Part shown: positions 25,064 to 34,653 of the stretch, piece by piece
Layout: the number at the start of each line of letters is the position of its first letter
Position numbering within the stretch: position 1 is the stretch's first letter
NCBI RefSeq assembly: GCF_963665245.1
Contig: NZ_OY762267.1
Coordinates: forward strand, 2,232,001 to 2,296,000
Source of the DNA: an uncultured Paludibaculum sp.
GTDB lineage: Bacteria > Acidobacteriota > Terriglobia > Bryobacterales > Bryobacteraceae
Reading direction: 5' to 3'
DNA: 64,000 bases
Program-made: the position numbers and the translations under genes
The notes under the pieces: model-generated
What the model was told of the DNA's origin: nothing
The model's input: the letters and a program-made list of their open reading frames with translations, nothing else
The model's database searches: none

Positions 25064-27541
25064 ATGCGGGCTGCCTTCGTTCTTCTCTGGGCTTACTCTC
25101 TGTCTGCCGCTGAACCCGTCAGCTACCAGCGCGACGTCCAGCCGATTCTCGCCGAACGCTGCCAGATGTGCCACGGTGCGCGGAATGCCAGCGGCCAACT
25201 CTCTCTGGCTTCCGCTGCAGCCCTGCTGCGTGGCGGCGCGTCGGGGCCGGCCGTTAAGCCCTCTCAGCCGGACACCAGCCTACTGCTGCAGGTGGTGAGC
25301 GGAGACAAGCCGCGCATGCCTAAGGCCGGCCCACCACTGGCCGAGACAGAGATCGCCTTGATCCGCCGTTGGATCGAACAGGGCGCGAGGGACGACTCCG
25401 CGGGCAAGGCCGCTCCTCAGGTTTGGTGGTCCCTGCAGCCGCTCCGCGCCATAACCCCGCCGGCCATCCAGGATCCCTGGATTCGGACGCCCATCGATGC
25501 GTTTCTCCTGGAGACGCTGCGGGCCCGCTCGCTCACCCCCTCTCCGGCGGCCGGACGGCGGACGCTGATCCGCCGTGTCTACCAGGATCTGATTGGGCTG
25601 CCGCCGGCTCCGGAAGAGGTGGAGGCGTTTCTGAAGGACTCGTCCCCAGATGCCTATAACAAAGTGGTCGAGCGCCTGCTGGCCTCGCCCCGCTACGGCG
25701 AGCGCTGGGCCCGCCACTGGTTCGACGTGATGCACTACGGGGAGTCACACGGCTATGACAAGGACAAACCCCGGCTCAACGCGTGGCCTTACCGCGACTG
25801 GGTGATTCGCGCGTTCAATGAAGACAAGCCCTACGCGCGATTCGTACAGGAACAGATCGCGGGCGACGTACTGTTCCCCGCAGATCCGCAGGCACTCGTC
25901 GCAACCGGCTTCGTGGCCGCCGGCCCGTGGGACTTCGTCGGCCACCAGGAATTACGGGAAGGTACGGCCGACAAGGACCTGACGCGTGTGCTCGATCGGG
26001 ACGACATGGTGGCGACTACGGTTTCCACCTTCACCTCGATGACCGCGCACTGTGCGCGCTGTCACGACCACAAGTTCGATCCAATCCCGCAGCAGGACTA
26101 TTACAATCTGCAGGCGGTCTTTGCCGGTGTGGATCGTGCCGACCGCCCTTTCGACGACGATCCGGCCCTGTTCCAGAAGCGGCAGGCACTGTTGCAGCGG
26201 AAGCAGGCGATCCAGCGCCGCCTGGACCCGCTGCTCGACAAGGTGGAGTTCGCCACCAACCCGGAGATCGAGACACTGGACAGCTCCATCCAGGACGCCA
26301 GTCTGCTCATCACTCACATGGGCGAGCCAAAGACCCCGGCCGAAGCGGCGGAGAAACAGAAACTGGAGGCGCGCCGCACGGCCGACCGGGCGCGCCGCAA
26401 GGAACTGGTGGACGCGCTGGTCGGCCCGGAGACTTACGCCGAGATCGCGAGGATCAAGGCGGAGTTCACGCCCATCGACGAGCAACTCAAGGCGCTGCCC
26501 AAACCCAGACTGGTCTACGCGCCGGCCGGCTATTTCCAGCGAGCCGGAGCATTCCGCCCGGCCTTGCAGCCACGTGCGATCACCGTGCTGGGCCGAGGCA
26601 ACGTCCGTGCGCCCGGCAAGCCGGCGTTCGCCGCGGGCCTTACGTGCGTCTCCACGCTGAACGCGCGCTTCGATCTGGCAGATGCGACCGACGAGGGGAG
26701 CCGACGCGCCGCGCTCGCTCGCTGGATCACCGCCAAGGACAACATGCTCACCTGGCGCTCCATCGTGAATCGCGTCTGGCAGTATCACTTCGGCACCGGT
26801 CTGGTCGAGACCACCAGCGACTTCGGCCGCATGGGCGCCAAGCCGACGCATCCTGAACTGCTGGACTGGCTGGCTGTCTGGTTCCGTGACGAGGCACGCG
26901 GCTCGCTGAAACAACTCCATCGCCTCATCGTGACCAGCGCCGCCTATCAACAGGCGTCCACTCAGCGAGAAGACGCGGCCAAGGTCGACGCCGAGAACCG
27001 GCTGCTGTGGCGCATGAACCGCTCGCGGCTCGACGCCGAGGCGTTCCGCGACTCCGTCCTGGCCGTCTCCGGGAAAATCGATCTCACCGCCGGCGGGCCG
27101 CCCGTCCAGATGTTCTACTTCAAGGACGACCACTCGCCGGTGTACGACTACACGCGTTTCGATCCCAACAGCCCCGGCGCCTACCGGCGCAGCATCTATC
27201 GCTTCATTGTGCGTAGCGTGCCCGACCCGTTTCTGGAACGCCTCGACTGCCCGGACCCTTCTGTTCTGACGCCGAAGCGGTCGACCACAATTACGGCGAT
27301 CCAGGCGCTGGCCGCCTGGAACAACGTCTTCGTCCTGAAAATGTCGGAGCACTTCGCCGAACTGCTGCGCGGCCGGGAGTCCGACGCGCCTGAGCAGGTC
27401 CGCATGGCCATCCGTCTGGCGCTAAGTCGCGAAGCGACTCCGCGCGAGGTGGAACTCTACGCCGATTACGCGCGGCGCGAGGGCCTAGCCAACTTCTGCC
27501 GCGTGCTGTTCAACACCAACGAATTCCTGTTTGTCGATTGA
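25064..27541 (+). CDS. PSD1 cytochrome C / DUF1549 / DUF1553 protein
   Basis: The 825-residue protein has a signal peptide and an N-terminal cytochrome-like heme motif C33-QM-C36-H37 in the planctomycete PSD1 setting (LAERCQMCHGARNASG). A DUF1549 domain follows (about residues 130-350; RRVYQDLIGLPPAPEEVEAF, RYGERWARHWFDVMHYGESH), with a second CxxCH in TAHCARCHDHKFDP. The C-terminal DUF1553 domain includes WRSIVNRVWQYHFGTGLV and RLALSREATPREVELYADYA. Such proteins, frequent in Planctomycetes and Acidobacteria, are exported and of unknown reaction. It sits directly upstream of its usual partner, a DUF1501 gene. Confidence 0.93.
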   Translation: MRAAFVLLWAYSLSAAEPVSYQRDVQPILAERCQMCHGARNASGQLSLASAAALLRGGASGPAVKPSQPDTSLLLQVVSGDKPRMPKAGPPLAETEIALIRRWIEQGARDDSAGKAAPQVWWSLQPLRAITPPAIQDPWIRTPIDAFLLETLRARSLTPSPAAGRRTLIRRVYQDLIGLPPAPEEVEAFLKDSSPDAYNKVVERLLASPRYGERWARHWFDVMHYGESHGYDKDKPRLNAWPYRDWVIRAFNEDKPYARFVQEQIAGDVLFPADPQALVATGFVAAGPWDFVGHQELREGTADKDLTRVLDRDDMVATTVSTFTSMTAHCARCHDHKFDPIPQQDYYNLQAVFAGVDRADRPFDDDPALFQKRQALLQRKQAIQRRLDPLLDKVEFATNPEIETLDSSIQDASLLITHMGEPKTPAEAAEKQKLEARRTADRARRKELVDALVGPETYAEIARIKAEFTPIDEQLKALPKPRLVYAPAGYFQRAGAFRPALQPRAITVLGRGNVRAPGKPAFAAGLTCVSTLNARFDLADATDEGSRRAALARWITAKDNMLTWRSIVNRVWQYHFGTGLVETTSDFGRMGAKPTHPELLDWLAVWFRDEARGSLKQLHRLIVTSAAYQQASTQREDAAKVDAENRLLWRMNRSRLDAEAFRDSVLAVSGKIDLTAGGPPVQMFYFKDDHSPVYDYTRFDPNSPGAYRRSIYRFIVRSVPDPFLERLDCPDPSVLTPKRSTTITAIQALAAWNNVFVLKMSEHFAELLRGRESDAPEQVRMAIRLALSREATPREVELYADYARREGLANFCRVLFNTNEFLFVD

Positions 27542-27552
27542 GGAGCCCTGGC

Positions 27553-28968
27553 ATGAATCGTCGAACCTTTCTCTGGAACCATGGCGGCGGGTTGGGCGGC
27601 CTGGCACTCGCCCACATGCTGGCTCGCCAGGCGGCGGCGGGCGGCAAAGGCCGGGCGGAGTTCAACGGGGGTCTTCACCACAAGGCGACAGCCAAGCGCG
27701 TAATCCAACTGTTCATGTCCGGCGCGGCCAGCCAGTGCGACACGTTCGACTACAAACCACTGCTCGTCCAGAAAGGCGGGCAGGCATGGGATCCGGGCGA
27801 GAAGGTCGAACTGTTTCAGAGCAATCCCGGGGTCGTGATGCCGAGCCCCTGGAGCTGGAAGCAGTATGGCCAGTGCGGCAAGTGGGTGAGCGACCTGCTG
27901 CCCCACACGGCGGGATGCGTCGATGACATTGCCTTCGTGGCTTCGCTGATGTCGAAGTCCAACGTTCACGGACCCGCCACGTTCATGCAGAACACAGGCT
28001 TCATCCTGCCCGGCTTCCCCAGTGCGGGCGCGTGGGTCTCCTACGCGCTAGGGAGCGAAGCCGAGAACCTGCCGGACTTCGTGGTACTTCCGGATCCGCG
28101 CGGCATGCCGCCGAACGGGGCCGCCAACTGGTCGTCGGGTTTCCTGCCCGCATCGAATCAGGCAACAACGATTCGGGTGGGTACGCCTACGCCGATTCAC
28201 GATCTGCAGCCACCCAAGGAGAACGGATTCATCACGCCGGAGAGCGAGCGGGAAGGGCTGGCCCTGTTGGACAAGGTCAACAAGATGCACGCCTCCGACC
28301 GCGCGGGCGACCTGCGGCTGGAAGCCCGCATCGCTTCGTATGAGATGGCCGCGCGCCTGCAACTGAGCGCGCCCACGGTGCTCGACGTCTCGGGCGAAAC
28401 GAAGGCGACGCGCGACGCCTACGGTCTGGACGAACCCATCACCGCCGACATGGGGCAGCGCTGCTTGGTGGCGCGCCGGCTGATCGAACGCGGAGTGCGC
28501 TTCGTGCAGGTGTGGAGTGGCGCCGACAACGGCTTCCCGCGGCGCAATTGGGACAGCCACGAGAATCTGGCAAAGGATCATGGCGAGCTCGGCTGCGCGC
28601 TGGACAAGCCGGTCGCCGGGCTATTGAAAGACCTGAAGGCGCGCGGACTGCTCGAAGACACGGTGGTCTACTGGACCACGGAGTTTGGCCGCATGCCGTG
28701 TAGCCAGGGCAGCAAGGGCCGCGACCACAACCCATTCGGCTTCACGTCGTGGTTCGCCGGTGGCGGATTCAAGGGCGGTACGACGTACGGGGCCACGGAT
28801 GAGTGGTCGTACAAGGCGGTCGACAAGCCGGTGTACTGCTATGACGTGCATGCAACGTTGCTGCACGCGATGGGCATCGATCATACGAAACTGACATTCC
28901 GTCACAACGGGATCGACCGGCGGCTGACGGATGTGCACGGGGTGGTGATTCCGGAGTTGCTGGGCTGA
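27553..28968 (+). CDS. DUF1501 family exported protein
   Basis: The 471-residue protein begins with a twin-arginine signal (MNRRTFLWNHGGGLGGLALA). It has the alkaline-phosphatase/sulfatase-superfamily pattern of DUF1501: KRVIQLFMSGAASQCDTFDY, DIAFVASLMSKSNVHGPATF, DKPVAGLLKDLKARGLLEDT, WTTEFGRMP and a metal-site-like GRDHNPFGFT. The ATG at 27553 was preferred to a TTG at 27538. It follows the PSD1/DUF1549 gene by 11 bases, the usual pair. The pair is thought to act in the periplasm on an unknown, perhaps sulfated or polymeric, substrate. Confidence 0.92.
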   Translation: MNRRTFLWNHGGGLGGLALAHMLARQAAAGGKGRAEFNGGLHHKATAKRVIQLFMSGAASQCDTFDYKPLLVQKGGQAWDPGEKVELFQSNPGVVMPSPWSWKQYGQCGKWVSDLLPHTAGCVDDIAFVASLMSKSNVHGPATFMQNTGFILPGFPSAGAWVSYALGSEAENLPDFVVLPDPRGMPPNGAANWSSGFLPASNQATTIRVGTPTPIHDLQPPKENGFITPESEREGLALLDKVNKMHASDRAGDLRLEARIASYEMAARLQLSAPTVLDVSGETKATRDAYGLDEPITADMGQRCLVARRLIERGVRFVQVWSGADNGFPRRNWDSHENLAKDHGELGCALDKPVAGLLKDLKARGLLEDTVVYWTTEFGRMPCSQGSKGRDHNPFGFTSWFAGGGFKGGTTYGATDEWSYKAVDKPVYCYDVHATLLHAMGIDHTKLTFRHNGIDRRLTDVHGVVIPELLG

Positions 28969-29038
28969 GACCCCCATAAATCCGAAATCGCTATGATGTT
29001 GTTTCGGCGGCTATTGCCGTGAAAAAGGAAACAACTCG

Positions 29039-30598
29039 ATGTTTCTCACCAGATGCGCGCTGTTGCTTTCGTGTTTGACAGCTCTCGCACCGATGGCTTG
29101 CGCCTGCAAGTGCGTGCAGTCTTCCCATAAGAGCTGCGAAGGATTCTCCAAGGGAGACCTCGTATTTGCCGGACTGGTGGAGCGGGTCGAGCCACGCACC
29201 GAAGAAGATCTCAGACACCGATTGTCTTCAATCATCGGCCCTGAAGCAGCCACCAAAGTGTGGGCTGGAGGCCGGCTGAGCGACAAGACAATGCTGGCCG
29301 CGTTGAAGCAACTCTTGCCGGCTTCCGCTTACAGGAGTGTGAAATCCAAGACAGGGGACGATCTCGCTGACGACTTTGGAGAGGCAATCACTACACGGAC
29401 GGCCGGGATTCGTGTGACAGAGAACTTCCATGGCAACGTAAACTCCGTCGTGAAAGTGCGTTTCGGCATGAGTTCGTGCGACATCCCGTTTGAGGAAGAC
29501 CACAGATACCTGATCATCGCGTGGAGGGAACAGGGGGACGAGGTGCTCAGTACGGGAGTCTGCAGCGGCACGGAGGAAATTGCGGTCGAGGGCAAACAAC
29601 TGGCGCCATATCGCAATCTGGTCAGCGAATCGGCTCCCGTCTCGGTATTCGGATTCGTCACATGGCAACCCGAGGACCTGCAAATGGCCTATGCCGCCTC
29701 GCAACCAGTCCGAGGTGTCGGCATCGCTGTGAGCGCCGATGGAAGCGTGTGGCAGGCAGTCACCGATGCCAAAGGCGAGTACATGGTGGACCTGCCCCGC
29801 CCCGGATCCTACCAGATCACGGCGGACATCCCTGGCTTGCCGGAGGACGCGCGGAGGCAGCGTCTGAACCTGGCCCCGGGCCACTGCAGCCACACGAACT
29901 TCTCGGCCGTGCCTCCGAGCTCCATTGAGGGAAGGGTTATCACTTCCGACGGATTTCCTGTGGGTGGCGAACGAATCGAGGCGGTGCCAGTTGCGCCGAA
30001 TCCGAAGACAGACCAGATTGCCTTTGGTATGACGGACGAGAAGGGTAGTTTCCAGTTCCCGTTTCTTCGAGGCGGTGACTACACGCTTCGCAAGGTGGAG
30101 TTCGGAGGTATCGACCGCGTGCGCGAAGGTGGCCAACGCTTGAAACGCGAGACGGACTACTACCCCGGCGTTGCTGCCGAAGAGCAGGCCACAGTCCTTC
30201 ACCTACAGCCCGGCCAGAAACTCGAGGGGCTCGAGTTCAAACTGCCGTGGAAGTTCGCCCCCTGGTCGTTTGAAGGCAAGCTCATCGGAGCCAACGGGGA
30301 TGTGGAAGACATTCCGGTCTGGCTGACGGACGACGCTTTGGGCGAGGATCAGCAGCCGGAGGACTATTCGAATTCGGAGGTATCCGGACACTTCCTGTTG
30401 ATGGGCACCGAGGGGCACAGTTACTCGGTGGTCGCCCACTACCGCGATGCCGACCTGCACTACTATTCGACACCCGTGAAGATCACACCGGAGAATCGGC
30501 GGAGCCTCAGGCTCGCGCTGGAATCCACAGCTCCAGGCACAGACTGCGAAATCTGCCGCAAGTATAAACATCTCCGCGCGGCGGAGGATTCAAAGTGA
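29039..30598 (+). CDS. Exported TIMP/NTR-like protein with carboxypeptidase-regulatory-like domains
   Basis: The 519-residue protein has a signal peptide predicted to be cut after A22, giving a mature N-terminus C23-K24-C25. This CxC start, followed by SCEGFSKGDLVFAGLVERV, resembles netrin/TIMP (NTR) domains. Later cysteines fall in RFGMSSCDIPFEEDHRYLI and STGVCSGTEEI, again TIMP-like. The second half has carboxypeptidase-regulatory/beta-sandwich repeats (PVRGVGIAVSADGS, DAKGEYMVDLPRPGSYQIT, SSIEGRVITSDGFPVGGE). It is likely extracellular or outer-membrane associated and may bind proteins. Protease inhibition is only suggested by the fold similarity. Confidence 0.8.
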   Translation: MFLTRCALLLSCLTALAPMACACKCVQSSHKSCEGFSKGDLVFAGLVERVEPRTEEDLRHRLSSIIGPEAATKVWAGGRLSDKTMLAALKQLLPASAYRSVKSKTGDDLADDFGEAITTRTAGIRVTENFHGNVNSVVKVRFGMSSCDIPFEEDHRYLIIAWREQGDEVLSTGVCSGTEEIAVEGKQLAPYRNLVSESAPVSVFGFVTWQPEDLQMAYAASQPVRGVGIAVSADGSVWQAVTDAKGEYMVDLPRPGSYQITADIPGLPEDARRQRLNLAPGHCSHTNFSAVPPSSIEGRVITSDGFPVGGERIEAVPVAPNPKTDQIAFGMTDEKGSFQFPFLRGGDYTLRKVEFGGIDRVREGGQRLKRETDYYPGVAAEEQATVLHLQPGQKLEGLEFKLPWKFAPWSFEGKLIGANGDVEDIPVWLTDDALGEDQQPEDYSNSEVSGHFLLMGTEGHSYSVVAHYRDADLHYYSTPVKITPENRRSLRLALESTAPGTDCEICRKYKHLRAAEDSK

Positions 30599-30628
30599 GC
30601 TGAGCGCATTCCCGGCTACCATATCCGT

Positions 30629-31129
30629 ATGTCTCGCCGACGTACTCTCTGTCTACTGGCCGCTTTTGCGCTGGCCACCCCTGTCCTGCCCGCCGCCGAG
30701 GGCGACTCCCTCGAAACCACCGTTCAGGCTGTCTATGCCGTCATCTCTGGACCCGCCGGCACACGCGACTGGGCGAAGTTCCGCTCGCTCTTCACCGCGG
30801 GCGCACGGCTGATTCCCGTGCGGCACACCGCCGAAGGCAACACGCCGCGCGTAATGACGCCCGATGACTATGTCCAGATGGCCGGCGCCAACTTCGAAAA
30901 GACCGCATTCTTCGAGACCGAAGTCAGTCACAAGGTGGAGCGCTATGGCGCCATCGCCCACGTCTTCAGCACCTACGAGTCGCGGCGGGCGCCGGGGGAG
31001 AAGCCCTTCGCGCGCGGCATCAACAGCTTCCAGCTTGTGTTCGATGGCAAGGACTGGAAGGTGATGACAATCCTGTGGGACTCTGAGCGGCCGGAGACTC
31101 CGATCCCCGACAAGTACCTGACCAAATAG
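30629..31129 (+). CDS. Exported NTF2-like (SnoaL/DUF4440-type) protein
   Basis: The 166-residue product has a signal peptide (MSRRRTLCLLAAFALATPVL) and a compact alpha+beta domain of the NTF2/SnoaL-like type: TVQAVYAVISGPAGTRDWAK, RSLFTAGARLIPV and the terminal strands GINSFQLVFDGKDWKVMTIL. Such domains bind small ligands or act as small enzymes; the exact role cannot be read. It ends three bases before the convergent SGNH hydrolase gene. Confidence 0.8.
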   Translation: MSRRRTLCLLAAFALATPVLPAAEGDSLETTVQAVYAVISGPAGTRDWAKFRSLFTAGARLIPVRHTAEGNTPRVMTPDDYVQMAGANFEKTAFFETEVSHKVERYGAIAHVFSTYESRRAPGEKPFARGINSFQLVFDGKDWKVMTILWDSERPETPIPDKYLTK

Positions 31130-31131
31130 CG

Positions 31132-32220
31132 CTACTTCAGGATCTTCTTCAGCGCCTTCTGAAACTCCGCCGCCTGGCGTGTGAACCCAAGGTCCGTCGG
31201 ATGCGACCCGTCGATGGTCGCTTCGCCGTCATCGCCCAGCAGGTCGTCCGCCTTCAGGTAGTGCAGATGCGGGATCTTCTCTTCCTGCATCTTGGCGTAC
31301 TCTTCCTTCATCGCGACATGGTTCGTCTCATTGCGCTCGCGCCGCGAAGGGTTCAGGAAGTTGTCCGCATAGTTGCGGTCTTCCACCAGCAGGATGGGCG
31401 TATCGGGATGCGCCTCGCGGAGGATCTTCACGCAGGGGATGGCATTGGCGTGGACCTCTTTGGCTGTGAGGTTTGGCAGGCAGTCGAGGACGAACACCGC
31501 CGGATCCAGCTCCGCCACGAACCTCGTGACTTCGGGCTCCATCTTGCCGTTGCCGGAGAAGCCCAGGTTGATCACTTCGCGGTCGAAGAGACGCCCCAGC
31601 ATCGACACGTGCGTCATTCCGGCACGCGAGGCGGAAAAGCCGTGCGTGATCGACGTCCCATAGAACACGATGGGCTTGCGGCCCGCCGCCCGGGCCGGTC
31701 CGGCTTCCAGGGAACTGCCCTTCGGCACGCCGATCTCCAGGGAAGTAACGGGATTGTGCATAGGGAGGTACACCATGTACTCGCGCGTGCCCGCGGGCAT
31801 GCCGCTAGCCAGCGCCTCGGTGTTCTCGGGGAACTTCGTCGGCCGCCCGATACCGAGCCAGTGCCAGCGCCCGGCATCGTTCTTCGCGTACAGATCCAGG
31901 CCGCTGCAGGCAACCGGTGTGCTATTCGGCGAGGTCAGGGTCTTGTTAGTCAGCGTCCACCGCGCGTGAATCGCCGTGGCGTTGCTAACAAATCGCACCA
32001 CCACGCCAGCCGAGTCGCGGCTGAGATCCCAGACCACAGGCCGCACTACGCCTTCGGCTCGCTTCGGCAGCCGGTCGTAGGGCGACTTCAGATCCGAGAA
32101 ACCCAACCCCTCCACGCGTAGCGTCTTGGCGTCGCGCCAGTCCAGTTCGGGAGCCGCGGCCGGAGCCTGGGCCAGCAGCGGAGACGATCCGAGCAGCAGC
32201 GTAAATCGACGGCGATCCAT
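31132..32220 (-). CDS. Exported SGNH/GDSL-type hydrolase
   Basis: The ATG at 32220 is supported by GGAGG eight bases upstream. The 362-residue protein has a twin-arginine-like signal (MDRRRFTLLLGSSPLLAQ), an N-terminal beta-sandwich (about residues 20-170), then an SGNH hydrolase domain. Its catalytic serine lies in FYGTSITHG, with block II NLGFSGNG, and Asp/His in TIDGSHPTDLG. Enzymes of this layout deacetylate or deacylate carbohydrates. It lies 57 bases downstream of the operon on the same strand and could be cotranscribed with it. Confidence 0.9.
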   Translation of the reverse strand: MDRRRFTLLLGSSPLLAQAPAAAPELDWRDAKTLRVEGLGFSDLKSPYDRLPKRAEGVVRPVVWDLSRDSAGVVVRFVSNATAIHARWTLTNKTLTSPNSTPVACSGLDLYAKNDAGRWHWLGIGRPTKFPENTEALASGMPAGTREYMVYLPMHNPVTSLEIGVPKGSSLEAGPARAAGRKPIVFYGTSITHGFSASRAGMTHVSMLGRLFDREVINLGFSGNGKMEPEVTRFVAELDPAVFVLDCLPNLTAKEVHANAIPCVKILREAHPDTPILLVEDRNYADNFLNPSRRERNETNHVAMKEEYAKMQEEKIPHLHYLKADDLLGDDGEATIDGSHPTDLGFTRQAAEFQKALKKILK

Positions 32221-32277
32221 TTCACAATCCTCCATGTACTTGGACCACCATCATATAATCGCGGCCACCCTGGCTTG

Positions 32278-33471
32278 TCAGATGCCGGTGAGCCACTGCC
32301 GCGTGTAGTCGGTCAAGGCGGACGCCGTCATCGACGCCGGCACGGTCTGTTTGCCGCGGGGATCCACAATCAACACGCGGTCGAGGTCCTCCATGGCAAA
32401 GATCGAAACAGTGTTCCGCTGATAGGCCGTCACCCGCTGCGCGGCCAGGTAGACGTACTGGGCCAGGAAGGCCGCATCGGTCAGCGAGCCCGCCGGGTCG
32501 TCCTGATCAGGCGTCGGATTCGATCGGTTCTGATCCTCGAAGAGCACAACACTGCTAAACGGCTTCAGCTTTTGCCGCAGACCGAACCCGGCCAACATCA
32601 CCTGGGGCTGCGCCCGGCGTAGCGCCTCCGATGCCGCCCACTGCACAAAAGAGTTGTTGAACACCAGGGAGCCGTTCCCGCTCAGCAGGATGCCGCGCAG
32701 GAACTCGCGCAGACGCGGGCTCTCCGCCGTCCGTGGATCGAGGAACTTCCGGAGGTCCAGCCGCTTCAAGTCGCCTGTGGTCTGGTCGGCCGACTTGATG
32801 TCGCGGCTGATGGCATTCAGACGATTCAGAAACTCACGGCGCACCTTTTCCAGTGCGTCCCACGAGAGGCTCGTCGCTGCGCCAGCTTCGGTCGACAGGC
32901 GGTTGCCGCACTCGATCACCCATGTCGATTCTTCGGGCTCGAGCGACGCCGGGATCTTCCGCCCGGCAATCGCCGGCACCAGCGCCGCTTCTACCTTGAG
33001 AAACGGCTGGTCGAGTTGCACCCAGCGTCCCAGCTCCGCAAGATCGGGCCACAAGGGGTCGACCGGTTTTGGCAGGCCTGTCGGCAAAACGGAAGCCACG
33101 AGCCGTGGCACTGGCTTCAGAACGCCCGACGACTGCACGGCGTCATCAATATGCGAGAAGACTTTCTCCACCTGCTGGCGCCATTGCGGATAGAGTGGCG
33201 ACCGCGCTAGCACGCCTACGTCGTGGATGCTGAGGCCGGCGGCGCCGGGCTGCCACTTGGGCAACTCCATCTTCTCTTCCAACTCCAGTACCGGTGTGAA
33301 GAGCGTCTTCAGCTCGGCCGGAGGCAAGGCGGCCAGCCAGTCCATCTGCGCCTTCAATTGCCGCTGTTCGGCCGGGAATAGCAGTTCCCACTGATGCAGT
33401 TGGTCGTTCAGCGCCGGGCCGAACGTCCGCGGCAGACGCGCGATCAGATCCTTGTAGACCGGAGGATTCAT
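32278..33471 (-). CDS. Unrecognised 397-residue protein partnered with a phosphatase-superfamily protein
   Basis: The start ATG at 33469-33471 lies one base after the preceding stop and begins MNPPVYKDLIARLPRTF. An upstream in-frame extension lies within the previous gene and was rejected. No signal peptide, membrane helix or known motif is visible. Segments such as WDALEKVRREFLNRLNAISR and LREFLRGILLSGNGSLVFNN suggest a mainly helical soluble protein, and SIFAMEDLDRVLIVDPRG looks like a short beta-rich end. Tight coupling to the exported phosphatase-superfamily gene implies a shared function. I do not recognise the family. Confidence 0.78.
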   Translation of the reverse strand: MNPPVYKDLIARLPRTFGPALNDQLHQWELLFPAEQRQLKAQMDWLAALPPAELKTLFTPVLELEEKMELPKWQPGAAGLSIHDVGVLARSPLYPQWRQQVEKVFSHIDDAVQSSGVLKPVPRLVASVLPTGLPKPVDPLWPDLAELGRWVQLDQPFLKVEAALVPAIAGRKIPASLEPEESTWVIECGNRLSTEAGAATSLSWDALEKVRREFLNRLNAISRDIKSADQTTGDLKRLDLRKFLDPRTAESPRLREFLRGILLSGNGSLVFNNSFVQWAASEALRRAQPQVMLAGFGLRQKLKPFSSVVLFEDQNRSNPTPDQDDPAGSLTDAAFLAQYVYLAAQRVTAYQRNTVSIFAMEDLDRVLIVDPRGKQTVPASMTASALTDYTRQWLTGI

Positions 33472-33472
33472 C

Positions 33473-34591
33473 TCACCCACCCGCAATCTCCGGCAGCCGT
33501 CCACCCTTGGCCTTGACGGTCTCAAACCCCATCCAGCCGCCCATCGACGGCGCGAAATCAATCTGCCGCACCACGCGCTCCACCACCTGCGGTTTTCGGA
33601 TGGCTGGGCCCAGCACCATGCTCCAGGCCATGCGGCACGTCTCGGTATCCGTCCTGTGATTGAAGAACCCGTTGGTGCTCGACCCGTCCGGATCGCGCCC
33701 GAACTCATTCATGATCAGTAGCGTCGTGTTCTCCTTCAGCTCCGGACTCGCCTGGATGAACTGCCACAACCTATGGCACAGCATGTCCGACCTGCGGATG
33801 CCGCCCAGATGTAGAGAGTAAGAGCCTGAGTGGGCCACCTCCACATCCGAGAAGTTCATCATCAGCATCGACGGAGCCAGCCGCTTCAGCACCTCGCAGC
33901 CTACCGTCAGCGTCAACTCGTCGCCGCTCACCGGCGCGGTGGGCCCGTGAATGAAGCCCGCCAGCGCGTCGACGAACGTCTTCTTCACGGCCGGGTCCTG
34001 GAATGTCGAGGTCGCCGGCACACCCCAGCCGATGCGCTCGTAGTCCGTTTCGAGCACGGCCTTCATCTCCTGCAACAGTTGCTCGCGCTCGAGGCTCTTG
34101 CGCGAACTCTGCCCCATGATGATGCGCTCCACCGCTTCGATCAGCAGTTGTTTCGCGAGAACGACGTTGATACCCGGACTAATGTTCGCCGTTAGCTGCT
34201 TGTTGCTGGTCACCACCCAGCAGTCGTTCGGATCGGCGGGGTGCCCGGCCTTCAGGTAGTGGAACATCGTCGGATGAGTGGGCTTCTCCGAACCCCAGTC
34301 ATCAACGTGCTCCCAGACTCCGGTGAGAATGCTCGCGATGGAGTTGAAATGCGACGTCACACCCTCGTTCACGGTGTACGGATAGAAAAGCGACTGCGGC
34401 AGCAGATCGTTGAACAGGCGTGGCACGTTGACTATGCCTTTTTCCGAAAAGCTTTCCTGCCTGCGGATGCCCCCGATGGTCACCAGCACCAAGCGCTTCT
34501 GCCCGGCCTTGGTGGGCACGGGTGCAGCCGCGGCCAGACGCTGCGCCACCGCTACCATGAGAGTTTGAATCAGGGTTCGCCGGTTCATCAT
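33473..34591 (-). CDS. Exported alkaline-phosphatase-superfamily protein
   Basis: The 372-residue protein has an N-terminal signal (MMNRRTLIQTLMVAVAQRLA). Its DUF1501/sulfatase-like layout is KRLVLVTIGGIRRQESFSEK, VTSHFNSIASILTGVWEH, a central PSMLMMNFSDVEVAHSGSYS and a C-terminal TLLIMNEFGRDPDG with STNGFFNHRTDTE. Metal ligands are plausible in the FSDVEVAHSG and NEFGRD segments. GGGAGGGAG precedes the start. It should act in the periplasm. It lies between an ASPIC/UnbV gene and the unrecognised 397-residue gene in one transcription unit. Confidence 0.8.
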   Translation of the reverse strand: MMNRRTLIQTLMVAVAQRLAAAAPVPTKAGQKRLVLVTIGGIRRQESFSEKGIVNVPRLFNDLLPQSLFYPYTVNEGVTSHFNSIASILTGVWEHVDDWGSEKPTHPTMFHYLKAGHPADPNDCWVVTSNKQLTANISPGINVVLAKQLLIEAVERIIMGQSSRKSLEREQLLQEMKAVLETDYERIGWGVPATSTFQDPAVKKTFVDALAGFIHGPTAPVSGDELTLTVGCEVLKRLAPSMLMMNFSDVEVAHSGSYSLHLGGIRRSDMLCHRLWQFIQASPELKENTTLLIMNEFGRDPDGSSTNGFFNHRTDTETCRMAWSMVLGPAIRKPQVVERVVRQIDFAPSMGGWMGFETVKAKGGRLPEIAGG

Positions 34592-34653
34592 CGCTCACTC
34601 CCTCCCTGTTGGTCCTCAGCTTACTGCCTTCTTCCCGCACGCACAATGGATGG

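Noticed and set aside
25952..27352. Minus-strand open frame of 466 codons
   Set aside because: It is a shadow of the PSD1/DUF1549/DUF1553 gene on the plus strand, which shows family motifs throughout.
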